Source: Faecalibacter sp. LW9 (GTDB taxonomy: Bacteria > Bacteroidota > Bacteroidia > Flavobacteriales > Weeksellaceae). From it: a DNA stretch of 64,000 nucleotides. Shown piece after piece: positions 40,708-49,226 of this stretch; positions within the stretch are counted from its first letter, which is position 1; each line of letters begins with the position of its first letter. The stretch spans positions 1,922,001 to 1,986,000 of the forward strand of contig NZ_CP141062.1 of the NCBI RefSeq assembly GCF_034661295.1, given 5' to 3'. The translations under genes and the position numbers were made by a program. A model generated the notes under the pieces. That model did no database searches. It was given only the letters and a program-made list of their open reading frames with translations, and was not told where the DNA came from.

Positions 40708-40839
40708 GCTTTAGGTTTAAGACTTAAAGGAATTACGAATTACGATTTTTGCCTTACGCCTTACGCCTAATGAGTTTTGAGCCAAGACGTATAACGTACG
40801 ACTTACCATGTATAACTTAAATCCTGCTGTCAGGCTGAG
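40708..40839 (+). repeat. intergenic repeat unit, left copy, IS110 target
   Basis: Starts TTTAGGTTTAAGACTTAA, contains a CCTTACG heptamer repeat (40751-40767) and ends ATCCTGCTGTCAGGCTGAG where the IS110 begins. A second copy with expanded heptamers lies at 42108-42298, so the element is bracketed by direct copies. The right copy continues uninterrupted (CAGGCTGAGCCTGTCGAAG), showing the empty target. Confidence 0.75.
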
Positions 40840-40862
40840 CATTCTAAGATAAAAACAAGTAA

Positions 40863-41843
40863 TCAAGTAATTAATTTTACAAAAGGATCATTTCTTTTTG
40901 CGACGGCAAATATTCTTAAGACAATTTTGTTTGCAACAGCATTTAAAGCTGTAAGCTTATGCTTTCCTTTTTCTAATTTTTGTTCGTAATATTTTTTTAA
41001 TTGAGGATCGTGCTGGATGGCACTTCCTGCAGCTTTAAATAAAATGGACTTTAGTGTTTTGTCCCTCAAAAAATGTGTTTTTGTCCGGCTTTTGACACTA
41101 CTGCCTGACTGATAAGGAAATGGAGCTAAGCCACAATGACAATTAAATTTACGGGCATCTGTAAAGCGAGTAAAATTATCAGTTTCTATAATGCACTTAA
41201 TTGACGTAATGGTACCAACACCTATAACAGAGGATATTTTTGTGTAGGTAGTATTTAGATCCTGACTTGATTTTACTATTTCCATCATTTGTTTTTCTAA
41301 ATCTTGTATCGTGTTTTTGATGGATTTTAATTGTTTTTGCTCAAGCTTTATTAATTGTTTCAATGCTACTTTTTCATTTAGTATCATTTCCGCTTTTAAG
41401 CTATTTTGTATTTGTACTGACATTTTTACGTATCGTTCACGTGCTGTCATAAGTGCTTTTAACTTTCTTAATGATTCACAAGGCAATTTAAAAGGAGATA
41501 ATTTATGATGATTTGTTATAATATAATCTGCAATTCTATAGGCGTCTACTGTATCAGATTTTCCACGCTGGAGTCCTAATGAGCGCTGGAGGTCTAATGG
41601 ATTAATCAAATAGTAAGTAAACATATGCTCTTCTAAAAGCCAAGATAATAGTGCTCCGTAATGTCCTGTATGTTCAAGGGCAACAACTACATTCTCTTTG
41701 TCAATATTTTTCAGCCAAGTAAGAATTTCTCTTTCTTTGTTCGCAATCACACCTTGTTGGAGTTTTCTACGGCTGTCTCTTTCCAACATACAGAAATCAA
41801 GTGTGTCTTTAGAAACATCGATACCAATGATAAATTTTTTCAT
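40863..41843 (-). CDS. IS110 family transposase (recombinase), copy 1
   Basis: About 326 residues. The RuvC-like DEDD domain shows FIIGIDVSKDTLDF (Asp), VALEHTGHYG (Glu) and RGKSDTVDAYRIADY (two Asp). The C-terminal transposase domain has GVGTITSIKCIIE and the serine motif LAPFPYQSGSS. It differs from copy 2 only at two adjacent residues right after that motif (VKSRTK here, VKGLTK in copy 2). The start at 41843 (MKKFIIG) is preferred over the in-frame codon at 41876, which lies in the non-coding end. Confidence 0.92.
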   Translation of the reverse strand: MKKFIIGIDVSKDTLDFCMLERDSRRKLQQGVIANKEREILTWLKNIDKENVVVALEHTGHYGALLSWLLEEHMFTYYLINPLDLQRSLGLQRGKSDTVDAYRIADYIITNHHKLSPFKLPCESLRKLKALMTARERYVKMSVQIQNSLKAEMILNEKVALKQLIKLEQKQLKSIKNTIQDLEKQMMEIVKSSQDLNTTYTKISSVIGVGTITSIKCIIETDNFTRFTDARKFNCHCGLAPFPYQSGSSVKSRTKTHFLRDKTLKSILFKAAGSAIQHDPQLKKYYEQKLEKGKHKLTALNAVANKIVLRIFAVAKRNDPFVKLIT

Positions 41844-41881
41844 AAATTTGAATTTAGGAAAACAATTCTGACACAACCTAA

Positions 41882-42019
41882 TTGGTTTAATTACTAACGC
41901 TATTAATAAGCCTTTATGCTTAACATTCTAAATGGTACTTAAAACCAAAGAGGAGAATAGGACTAATGCTCAGGATAAACCACTACGTTTAAGAGTCGAA
42001 CTAGTTCACCTATTCCCTC
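41882..42019 (-). ncRNA. putative bridge RNA of IS110 copy 1
   Basis: Same sequence as the copy-2 bridge RNA (51246-51383), on the opposite strand. It has two stem-loops between the element's left end and the transposase start, with target guides TTCGAC and CTGAGC in the first loop and donor guides TTAGAATG and TAATAGC in the second. Confidence 0.75.
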
Positions 42020-42107
42020 TGGTTGTTCAGAAATTATCTTCATTAATAATAACTGAATTTATTAAATACAAATCTAATAGCTTGTCGAAGCCTATTGATT
42101 TGTTTTA

Positions 42108-42298
42108 AGGTATAAGACTTAAGGGAATTAGGAATTAGGAATTAGGAATTAGGAATTACGAAATACGAATTTTGCTTAACGCTTAACGCTTAACGCTTAA
42201 CGCTTAACGCTTAACGGATTATGAGTTTTGAGTTTTGAGTCAAGACGTATAACGTACGACTTACCACGTATAACTTAAATCCTGCTGTCAGGCTGAGC
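42108..42298 (+). repeat. intergenic repeat unit, right copy, with heptamer tandem arrays
   Basis: Second copy of the unit at 40708-40839. It holds five GGAATTA units (42124-42158), six GCTTAAC units (42174-42215) and GAGTTTT repeats (42223-42240), then the same tail as the left copy (CAAGACGTATAACGTACGAC ... CAGGCTGAG) continuing into CCTGTCGAAGCC. Confidence 0.8.
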
Positions 42299-42410
42299 CT
42301 GTCGAAGCCTTTTGATTAATTTTTAAGAAATAACCTAAAATGATCAATAAATTATAATTTTTTAATTTATAAAAATTTAAAGCTTCGAAATTTCAAAATC
42401 GAACATTAAG

Positions 42411-42449
42411 CTTAATTAAAAGAGCTGCAATTTTTCAGTTATTGCAGCC
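42411..42449 (-). terminator. terminator of the jelly-roll protein cluster
   Basis: On the minus strand, CTGCAAT / ATTGCAG followed by CTCTTTTAATT, just beyond the last gene of the 42481-44760 cluster. Confidence 0.7.
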
Positions 42450-42480
42450 ATTAGTAATGATATTAATATTGAACGATTAA

Positions 42481-43275
42481 TTATTCACCAAGATAACGAA
42501 TCGTAAAAGTTGAAATATTTCCTAAAAGTTTTATTGTTACAGTATTACTAGTACTATCACGATAATATCGATTAAATCGAAAATTTAATCGATCCCCACT
42601 GTTTAAAGTGATAAAACCATTCACTCCAGTACTATTTGTAGAAATTGAACCTAATCCAGAAGTCATAGGATAAGAGAATGCACTACCTATGATTGGAGTA
42701 GCTAAAACGCCATTTCTCATTAATTGGATTTCTAAACCATCTCGAGCTGCATCATCTGAAGTAGCTTGTATCGTTATAGTAGATTGGATGAGATATTTAC
42801 CAGATTTAGATACTACGAATTCTCCATTAGAATTAATTGAGAAATTATCAGTATCATTTGCTTTTAAAGTATTAGGATTGAAATTTAACGTTCGTATGGA
42901 AGTATTTACGTTTGATGTAATCGATACAGACTCAACAAATCGATCATTAGTATTCACCAATGCAATGGTTTGATCCGCTTTAATTTGATTTGAAGAAAAA
43001 AAAGGTACCCAAGTGTTTTCTCTTCTCCAATAAAAACCAGTCTTTAAATCATTTGAATCATTCGTTAAAAAAACCAACAATCCATTTTCAATATTTATAT
43101 CTTCTATTAATTGAGATACTCTTGGAATTAGTACACCATCAATGGATAATGGAGCATGTTTATTTGAACTATTAATATGTAAAGTAGTTTTTGGATCTTC
43201 AGTGTTAATTCCTAATTGACAATAAACAGGTAACATAAAAAGCAAGCATATAATATTTGTATAGAACTTTTTCAT
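42481..43275 (-). CDS. exported C1q/jelly-roll-like protein 1
   Basis: A 264-residue exported protein (signal peptide MKKFYTNIICLLFMLPVYCQ). It starts with the GINTEDPKTTLHI motif seen in many Bacteroidota fibre-like surface proteins, has a middle linker with FYWRRENTWVPFF, and a C-terminal 120-residue beta-sandwich of C1q/TNF type (FVVSKSGKYLIQSTITIQA, LNSGDRLNFRFNRYYRD, FTIRYLGE). Third of three tandem paralogues; starts 2 bp after its neighbour. No T9SS tail seen. Ligand unknown. Confidence 0.65.
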   Translation of the reverse strand: MKKFYTNIICLLFMLPVYCQLGINTEDPKTTLHINSSNKHAPLSIDGVLIPRVSQLIEDINIENGLLVFLTNDSNDLKTGFYWRRENTWVPFFSSNQIKADQTIALVNTNDRFVESVSITSNVNTSIRTLNFNPNTLKANDTDNFSINSNGEFVVSKSGKYLIQSTITIQATSDDAARDGLEIQLMRNGVLATPIIGSAFSYPMTSGLGSISTNSTGVNGFITLNSGDRLNFRFNRYYRDSTSNTVTIKLLGNISTFTIRYLGE

Positions 43276-43277
43276 AA

Positions 43278-44045
43278 TTAATCAAGATAAGTAAGGATAA
43301 AATAATGAGTGTTTGAATTAAATCGAATAGGTAAATTGTAATTGGTTACTTTACGAAACTTTAAGGATAATTCATCTCCTTGATTTAAAGTAATAATTGA
43401 GGAGAAATTTAATGACGCTACACGATAATTGTTATCCGAACTAGGTAATGTTGTTGAGGCAAATATTATTGGTGAATTAGCATTATTAATAAAAAGTCCA
43501 CTTTCAACTCCAGCTAAACTATTATTCAAGTCATCTTTTTGGGCTGAACCAGAATAAAATACCGAATATTTGCCTGACTTTCCAACTGTTAACTTGCCAT
43601 TTCGTAAATAATAACTTGGATTTGAGGTGTCAACAAAAACTAATGGAGAATCAACCCATATATTTTGCGATTGTGTTGCAGATAATATTATCCCTTGGCT
43701 ACCGACAATTGTTTTAAACAAATTTTCCTTCTCAGAACCTTGTTTGAATAAGTATTGCCAGTTTTGATTATTATGGTCATAAAAATAAAATCCATCTTTT
43801 CCTTTCCCTAAATCGCCTTGATTATCATAATAAACCAACAGACCATGGTGATTTTGTTCCATTGGATCTGTAGTAAACTGAAATACATTGGGAAAAGTCA
43901 TACCTCGTTCTTGTAGATTAATAGATTGATCAGTAATATGCAATATAGCATTTGGTGCTGAAGTGTTGATACCTACCTGAGCATTTAAAAAAATACCCAT
44001 TAAAAATGTAAATATTACTTGATATAAAATATATATATTAGTCAT
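43278..44045 (-). CDS. exported C1q/jelly-roll-like protein 2
   Basis: A 255-residue paralogue with the same layout: signal peptide ending FLNAQ, VGINTSAPNAILHI, a FYFYDHNNQNWQYLF segment, and a C-terminal beta-sandwich (LTVGKSGKYSVFYSGSAQ, LNQGDELSLKFRKV, FILTYLD). It overlaps the upstream gene by 8 bp and is spaced 2 bp from the downstream one, so the three are one operon. Confidence 0.65.
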   Translation of the reverse strand: MTNIYILYQVIFTFLMGIFLNAQVGINTSAPNAILHITDQSINLQERGMTFPNVFQFTTDPMEQNHHGLLVYYDNQGDLGKGKDGFYFYDHNNQNWQYLFKQGSEKENLFKTIVGSQGIILSATQSQNIWVDSPLVFVDTSNPSYYLRNGKLTVGKSGKYSVFYSGSAQKDDLNNSLAGVESGLFINNANSPIIFASTTLPSSDNNYRVASLNFSSIITLNQGDELSLKFRKVTNYNLPIRFNSNTHYFILTYLD

Positions 44046-44760
44046 GTAAATAATTTAAAATTAAACTGTGATTACCAAAACTTGTAAATGTTGCAGATCC
44101 AACTTCAGTTATTTTTTCAACTGTGATATTAAATGTATCATTTAAGTTAAGTTGTTGTATAAAAGATGTTTGAACACTTGTTGCCGTTATTTCTTCATTT
44201 GGAATTGATGTTTCGGCAGTATGGATTAATGAATTGTTTTTATAAATACTAAATCGATAAGTTGCTCGATTCACAGGTGTTCCAGTTTTCTTTAATGATG
44301 ATGAAAAATCAATTAAATAAAGACCTTTTTTACCAACAGTTAATGTATTATTATCCACATGAAAACCATTGATATTATTTGCATGTATCGACGTTAAATT
44401 AACAGTTTTAATGGTGTTGTTAGGATTAGTATATCCTGTACCTTGAACCACATAAACAGCATCATCAACCTTACGATCAAATCCATCCAAAAAAGTTTGC
44501 CAAGCTTCACCATCCCAATAATAAAAATGATCTTGTAAACTCTGATGATTTTCAAGAAATAGCAATTGGCTTTTTTCAGTACCAAATTGTGGTAATTCAT
44601 TTACTTTGGGAATAATTAATCCATCTTTTGCTGTTGGTGAATTTGGATTCGTACTACTTATATCAAGTAGTGCATAGGGTTCATTTGAATTTATTCCAAC
44701 TTGAGGAAAACAATAAATTCCTATAAACAAAAATGAATTGAGTAATAATTTTCTAATCAT
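44038..44760 (-). CDS. exported C1q/jelly-roll-like protein 3
   Basis: About 240 residues; first gene of the operon. Signal peptide MIRKLLLNSFLFIGIYCFPQ, then VGINSNEPYALLDIS, FYYWDGEAWQTFL and the shared C-terminal fold (LTVGKKGLYLIDFSSSLKK, LNLNDTFNITVEKI, LILNYLHD). ATG 44760 is chosen because it gives a clean signal peptide; the frame is open to 44805. The three proteins may assemble as trimers, as C1q-like domains do; this is inference. Confidence 0.65.
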   Translation of the reverse strand: MIRKLLLNSFLFIGIYCFPQVGINSNEPYALLDISSTNPNSPTAKDGLIIPKVNELPQFGTEKSQLLFLENHQSLQDHFYYWDGEAWQTFLDGFDRKVDDAVYVVQGTGYTNPNNTIKTVNLTSIHANNINGFHVDNNTLTVGKKGLYLIDFSSSLKKTGTPVNRATYRFSIYKNNSLIHTAETSIPNEEITATSVQTSFIQQLNLNDTFNITVEKITEVGSATFTSFGNHSLILNYLHD

Positions 44761-45198
44761 AAGTTTTAAAGATTTGATTAAATCAAATGTAAGAGTTAAA
44801 CTCAAACATTATTTGTAAACCATATACTACAATATATTCACACATATACACAATGGATAATTTTAATTTGTGTTTAATGATTATTGAATAAATAAGAATT
44901 TTAAATTTTAAGCCATAGTAATTGGACTTATGTTAGTTCTTGAAAATTGATCTCGAATTAATAGGTAATAAACATTATTAGATAGATATAACAATTATAT
45001 CTCAAAATCATATTAGGTGATGAAATTAAAATCAGTGAAGTATTACATAAGTTATATTAAATCAAATATATAGTGTTTTGAATTTAGGAAATTATAGCAT
45101 ACTGATTATATTTATTAGTTCTAAAAATTTATTAGATTTGATATTGTCTTAAAAAAATAATAGAAGGAAATATTATCCAATATTAAATTAAGAAATCT
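44761..45198 (+). other. AT-rich divergent intergenic region
   Basis: About 440 bp between the jelly-roll operon and a divergent LuxR-type gene. Very AT-rich. I see no gene, repeat or clear hairpin; it should hold both promoters. Confidence 0.5.
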
Positions 45199-45642
45199 AT
45201 GATATCAACAAACGCATCATTATTAATATTATGTTTATTAATTATAATCTTAATTGTATTGTTACTCTATTTTACCAATCAACTAAAATGTTTGAGAAGA
45301 GAGTATTCGAATAATTCATTTTCTATCAATTATACCAACGATTCACTAAAATATTTAATTGAATTGGCAAAAACGAATAATCCTCAATTCATAATCTATT
45401 TCATTGATCTAAAACCTAAATTTTTAGAAGCATTTAAAAATTTAGATCCCAATATTAGAAATTCTGAATTAACTTTTTTAGCTTATAGTTACTTAAATTT
45501 TTCTACCAAGGAGATTGCCAATTATACTTTCGTTTCAGATCGTGCAGTGCAAATGAGAAAAAATAGGTTGCGAAAAAAATACAATATCCAATCTAAAATT
45601 CATTTTAATGAATGGGTGAGAGAAATTGTAGATCATTACTAG
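45199..45642 (+). CDS. membrane-anchored LuxR-type HTH protein
   Basis: A 147-residue protein: one N-terminal transmembrane helix (about residues 7-28) followed by a helix-turn-helix of LuxR type (NSELTFLAYSYLNFSTKEIANYTFVSDRAVQMRKNRLRKKYNI). It resembles only the membrane helix and HTH end of the longer regulator on the opposite strand, as if the sensor part had been lost. Convergent with it, overlapping by 4 bp. May regulate the neighbouring surface-protein operon. Confidence 0.75.
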   Translation: MISTNASLLILCLLIIILIVLLLYFTNQLKCLRREYSNNSFSINYTNDSLKYLIELAKTNNPQFIIYFIDLKPKFLEAFKNLDPNIRNSELTFLAYSYLNFSTKEIANYTFVSDRAVQMRKNRLRKKYNIQSKIHFNEWVREIVDHY

Positions 45643-46865
45643 TTTTTTAGTTCTCTGATACTAGAATTAAAGTCTTTATAGGATGGTATATTATATTTTT
45701 TGCGAATTCTGTTTTTACGGATCTGTACTGCGCGTACCGTAACAAAAGTGTATTCTGCAATATCTTTAGTTGAAAGATTTAAGTAACACATAGCCATAAA
45801 TGCCATTTCACTTGATTTAATGCTTGGATTAATACTTTTAACTTTTCGTACAAATTCTGGATATAATTCTTTAAACAAGATTAGAAATTCTGGATCATTT
45901 TGTTTAACTAAATCGATTAAATGTCTAAATTTTTGATCAGGTATCTGTACTAACTTTGTTGGGTTGATTGGCTGTTCAGATTCTTTATCAAATCGTAACT
46001 TATATTTTTTATATAAGTGGTAGGATAAGATGATTAAAATGATTACGGTACTGATAAGTGCAAGAATTATATAGAAATAATTAAATCCTAGTGAATTGAT
46101 TTTATTATTTATAAGATAATTTAAGGTTTGGTCATCAAACGATTGATTTTTAACTAATTTACTTTTTTCATGATATTCGGTTAAATAATAGAATGCTAAT
46201 TCTTTATTGTCTAATTCATTAAGATATAAATCTTTTAAATATCCATATATTTCAATTTCAATTATTTGTATTCCTAGTTTTTTAACATTGTCTAACGCTA
46301 GGTACAAATATTTTTCGCATAGAATATAATCTTTCTTTGCTAATGCATAATGGTACATGGAAAGAAAATAGGGATAAGAATTAAGTTCTTTATGGTCTAC
46401 TAACAATTGATGTACTTTATTTAAATATTCTATAGAATGATCTAATTGATTGGCGCGATTATAATAATTAGCAGCATGTAAATACGTTTGAAAAAGAATT
46501 TGTGTACGATTAATTTTAATTTTATCAATCAATGAAAACTGTTGCTCTAAATGATATAGTACAGAATCTGAGCGTTTCTCTTGCTCATAGATAAACATCA
46601 AATTTTCATGAGCCCATATAAGACTTAGATACTTCTTTTGCTCGGATAAAGATTGGCTTAATTTTATTTGTTTAATGAATTCTTTTTTGGACAATTGATG
46701 GAGATTCAAAGACCCAAAAATTCTACCTTTCATACGAGCGATTTCAACCTTATAAATAAGATTTTCAGTTAAATATGATTCTGCTTCCATAATATGTTTT
46801 AAAGCATCATTATAATGTCCGAGCTCGTAATAGGATTTAGCTTTATAGATACAGGAATTAATCAT
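45639..46865 (-). CDS. TPR-transmembrane-LuxR HTH regulator, residual frame
   Basis: A 408-residue frame. Residues 1-260 are TPR-like helical pairs (SYYELGHYNDALKHIMEAE, AANYYNRANQLDHSIEYL); one transmembrane helix is at about 268-290; the C-terminal HTH reads SSEMAFMAMCYLNLSTKDIAEYTFVTVRAVQIRKNR. Such proteins couple a periplasmic TPR sensor to a cytoplasmic DNA-binding end. The true gene begins at 47045 with a signal peptide and is cut by an amber codon at 46902-46904, so this frame lacks its export signal and may be non-functional. Confidence 0.75.
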   Translation of the reverse strand: MINSCIYKAKSYYELGHYNDALKHIMEAESYLTENLIYKVEIARMKGRIFGSLNLHQLSKKEFIKQIKLSQSLSEQKKYLSLIWAHENLMFIYEQEKRSDSVLYHLEQQFSLIDKIKINRTQILFQTYLHAANYYNRANQLDHSIEYLNKVHQLLVDHKELNSYPYFLSMYHYALAKKDYILCEKYLYLALDNVKKLGIQIIEIEIYGYLKDLYLNELDNKELAFYYLTEYHEKSKLVKNQSFDDQTLNYLINNKINSLGFNYFYIILALISTVIILIILSYHLYKKYKLRFDKESEQPINPTKLVQIPDQKFRHLIDLVKQNDPEFLILFKELYPEFVRKVKSINPSIKSSEMAFMAMCYLNLSTKDIAEYTFVTVRAVQIRKNRIRKKYNIPSYKDFNSSIRELKN

Positions 46866-47045
46866 GCCATTAGGATAATGATCATGCGATTTTAAATAGG
46901 CCTAATCAGCATATTCTATTGATTTTAAATATGATTGTTGCTTGAAATGAAATAAGGATTCATTCAATAATGAATCTATTGTAGGTATATTTGAATCTTG
47001 TTTTTGAAATAAGGCAATAATTAAAAAAATGAATAAGGCTTTCAT
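46866..47045 (-). pseudogene. 5' part of the TPR-LuxR regulator gene, before an in-frame TAG
   Basis: Starting at ATG 47045 the frame reads MKALFIFLIIALFQKQDSN, a signal peptide, then SLLNESLFHFKQQSYLKSIEYAD and TAG at 46902-46904. Reading past the stop continues in the same frame into AYLKSHDHYPNGMINSCIY and the 408-residue frame. One base change would restore a protein of about 468 residues. Confidence 0.8.
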
Positions 47046-47644
47046 TTTCTAAAATTAGGATATTTTTTGAAATGAGGAGTTCTCACTCATTTTGTTTTTT
47101 TTCTATATATTGAAAATATAAATCATAAAGATTCAATAAAATAGAATCATTGATGTAAATTTTATAATGATTTATTATAGATTTATTAAAAAGAAAATTT
47201 ATGCATTTGTGAATTAGATGTGATAGATACGTATTCTAACAAATTTTACTTTTGTTATTCAATTTGGTATTTTTACATCAAATAAATAGCATGCTGTTTA
47301 TGAGCTATGCTTAAGCTACACTTTATCGAACCAGTCCGTACGGCTGGTTTTTTTTTTACTCAAACTAAACAACGAGTTATTTTAATTCGTCGCATTGATA
47401 AAGCTAAATTTGTAAATAATTAAATCAACCTAAAGTATTTACAATGAATTTTTTATATAAAATTAAAAATGTACTTTTGTTCTAACTTCTAACTTCAGTT
47501 TCTCGAAATTGATCATCATACATTACATTCAAATCCACACAAATTTGCAAGTGTGCAAAAAACTTTCATGGTAAAAAAATACTTTTGTTTCAAATTAATT
47601 CGAAAATTTAAAACAGCAATTAAAATTAATACTTTAAACTTGAT
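47046..47644 (+). other. intergenic region with an orphan terminator
   Basis: No gene recognised. It contains two TTCTAAC heptamers (47480-47493) and a terminator at 47329-47356. Confidence 0.5.
47329..47356 (+). terminator. orphan strong terminator
   Basis: CCAGTCCG / CGGCTGG imperfect stem followed by ten T. No gene lies within 250 bp upstream on this strand, so a small RNA may end here. Confidence 0.65.
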
Positions 47645-47818
47645 ATGATGAATACTACAACTGCTATGGCTATAGATTTTTATATTTATGGAGAGCCTTA
47701 CATTGGATTAGGTGCTTATCAATATTCTTTGGAAGGGAATGTTGAAGAAGAACAAAGAGATAATTTTGAATCTTTTGAGCATTATTTGTTACAGAAAAGA
47801 ACAAACGGAAACCAGTAA
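47645..47818 (+). pseudogene. 5' part of a hypothetical gene cut by in-frame TAA
   Basis: 57 codons (MMNTTTAMAIDFYIYGEPYI ... KRTNGNQ) ending in TAA at 47816-47818. The next frame starting at 47861 is in the same register without further stops, so both pieces look like one gene of about 193 codons. The missing residue could be Gln (CAA). Confidence 0.6.
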
Positions 47819-47860
47819 TATACTGCGGAATTATTATATTGTTTAAAGGAACTGCAACAC

Positions 47861-48226
47861 ATGGACTTTGAAGATGAATTAATCGCTCAACTTTATCCAT
47901 CCGTAAAAGCATTCGTTGCTCATAAAAAGGCTGTAATTGATCAATTTTTAAAAAAATGGTGGAATGTAGATACCGATTTTTATCATGATATTTTGGATCT
48001 TACAGATGCTGTAGATACACAAGAGCCTCATCAAATTATTATTCAAGGAAACTCAGGGTATATTGTAGGAATAGAATTTTACTCGGAAAAAATGCAAGAA
48101 TCTTATTGGTTTGATTATATGCCCACTAAGCGAACGTATCAAGATGATGATGAATTTCAGTTATTTATTCCAAAAGAGAAATACGAGGAATTGATGCTGG
48201 ATTTATACGGGATATTTGAAGAATAA
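47861..48226 (+). CDS. hypothetical protein, 3' part of the interrupted gene
   Basis: 121 residues from an internal ATG; acidic, soluble, with no known motif (LIAQLYPSVKAFVAHKKAVI, YWFDYMPTKRTYQDDDEFQL). Its C-terminal IPKEKYEELMLDLYG is repeated nearly exactly at the right edge of the window (63954-64000), so a second copy of this gene exists next to the IS3 element. The composition recalls small immunity-type proteins, but nothing proves that. Confidence 0.6.
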   Translation: MDFEDELIAQLYPSVKAFVAHKKAVIDQFLKKWWNVDTDFYHDILDLTDAVDTQEPHQIIIQGNSGYIVGIEFYSEKMQESYWFDYMPTKRTYQDDDEFQLFIPKEKYEELMLDLYGIFEE

Positions 48227-48230
48227 TAAG

Positions 48231-48254
48231 AAAAGCGTCGCTCAAGACGCTTTT
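48231..48254. terminator. bidirectional terminator
   Basis: AAAAGCGTC / GACGCTTTT hairpin between convergent genes. Confidence 0.8.
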
Positions 48255-48266
48255 AATACTTTTAAT

Positions 48267-48869
48267 TTAAAAATAATATCCATCCAAATAGTGGTAACCA
48301 TCGATTTCATCTCTTTGGTTTTTAAAGATCACATAGGGATCATTGGGTTCATGTTCATAAGCCATGTATTCCTCTTCGTTTGTAAACGTTACATCGCGAA
48401 GGACAATGTTATATCCCAACAATATGAATTTCTTTTCTAATTCATGTGTTATGTTTATGCTTTCAATCTCGGTTTTTTCCGATTGCATTTGATCTAGTTC
48501 CTTTATAATTTCATCGTATAAAGTCCCTTCAATTGGAACAAAATCTTTTAAATGTTTTAATTGATAAAATAATTCAAATGGGGTTTCATCCACTAAAGCT
48601 TCGTACATCACATCAGATAATTCATCGGGATGAATTTTATCGCATGTTTCAATATAGTCCACATAATTATCCAATTCTAATGTCAAATAAAGGGCTTTTG
48701 CTGTGGTTTTTATTTCTTCCCAGTAGTGCACATAAATTTCATCCATCTGTGTTTTGAAGTCCTCTTCATGGGCTTCAATGTATTGATAGATTTGATTCAG
48801 TAAATCATCAATTTTATGCACTAAAATATTCGATCCTGAAGTTTGTAAATGTAAAGTGGGGTAATTCAT
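48267..48869 (-). CDS. hypothetical acidic protein
   Basis: A 200-residue, strongly acidic and aromatic-rich protein without signal peptide or membrane segment. Residues 1-130 are likely helical (DDLLNQIYQYIEAHEEDFKTQ); the C-terminal part is beta-prone (YVIFKNQRDEIDGYHYLDG). Convergent with the interrupted hypothetical gene. Not recognised. Confidence 0.6.
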   Translation of the reverse strand: MNYPTLHLQTSGSNILVHKIDDLLNQIYQYIEAHEEDFKTQMDEIYVHYWEEIKTTAKALYLTLELDNYVDYIETCDKIHPDELSDVMYEALVDETPFELFYQLKHLKDFVPIEGTLYDEIIKELDQMQSEKTEIESINITHELEKKFILLGYNIVLRDVTFTNEEEYMAYEHEPNDPYVIFKNQRDEIDGYHYLDGYYF

Positions 48870-49118
48870 TTTATTTTCGAATAAAGTTCATGAAATTGTG
48901 ATCAATTTAATAAAAATATATTTACGCTAAACCTATATTTATAATAATAAATGATTTCTAATTAAAGTAGTTGAAAAATAATGAAATAGTATGCCTGTTT
49001 TATTAAAAAAAAAGGAAAAAGTATGGTAGGAATTTAAAAAATGAAAATTTTTTACGGAAATCCTCAATTTACAAATGCTCTTTTATTTTATATTTATATC
49101 GTTTAAACAATTATTCTA

Positions 49119-49196
49119 ATGATTTATCTAGATAATGCATCAACCACAAAGATCAATGAAGAAGTACTTAATGCAATGATGCCTTATTTTGATTGA
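49119..49196 (+). pseudogene. N-terminal fragment of a cysteine desulfurase
   Basis: 25 codons then TGA. MIYLDNASTTKINEEVLNAM followed by MPYF matches the extreme N-terminus of class V PLP-dependent cysteine desulfurases (IscS/NifS/DndA: LDNAATT...V..AM.PY). The rest of the gene is absent. It lies 30 bp before the HNH nuclease gene. Confidence 0.7.
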
Positions 49197-49226
49197 ATTA
49201 ATTGTAAATTTTAAAAAGTATTTAAA

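Larger units (their letters stand above)
40840..42080 (-). mobile_element. IS110-family element, copy 1
   Basis: About 1241 bp counting one CT core. Ends are set by comparison with copy 2 (51185-52425): sequence identity stops at the core on both sides. No terminal inverted repeats, as usual for IS110. It contains one transposase gene and a 235-bp non-coding left end that folds as a bridge RNA. Inserted in the CTTCGACA(N)GCT/CAG site of an intergenic repeat. Confidence 0.88.

Noticed and set aside
42124-42240. Possible CRISPR array from regularly repeated units
   Set aside because: Units are 7 bp with no spacers between them, and no cas genes are in the window; these are simple tandem repeats.
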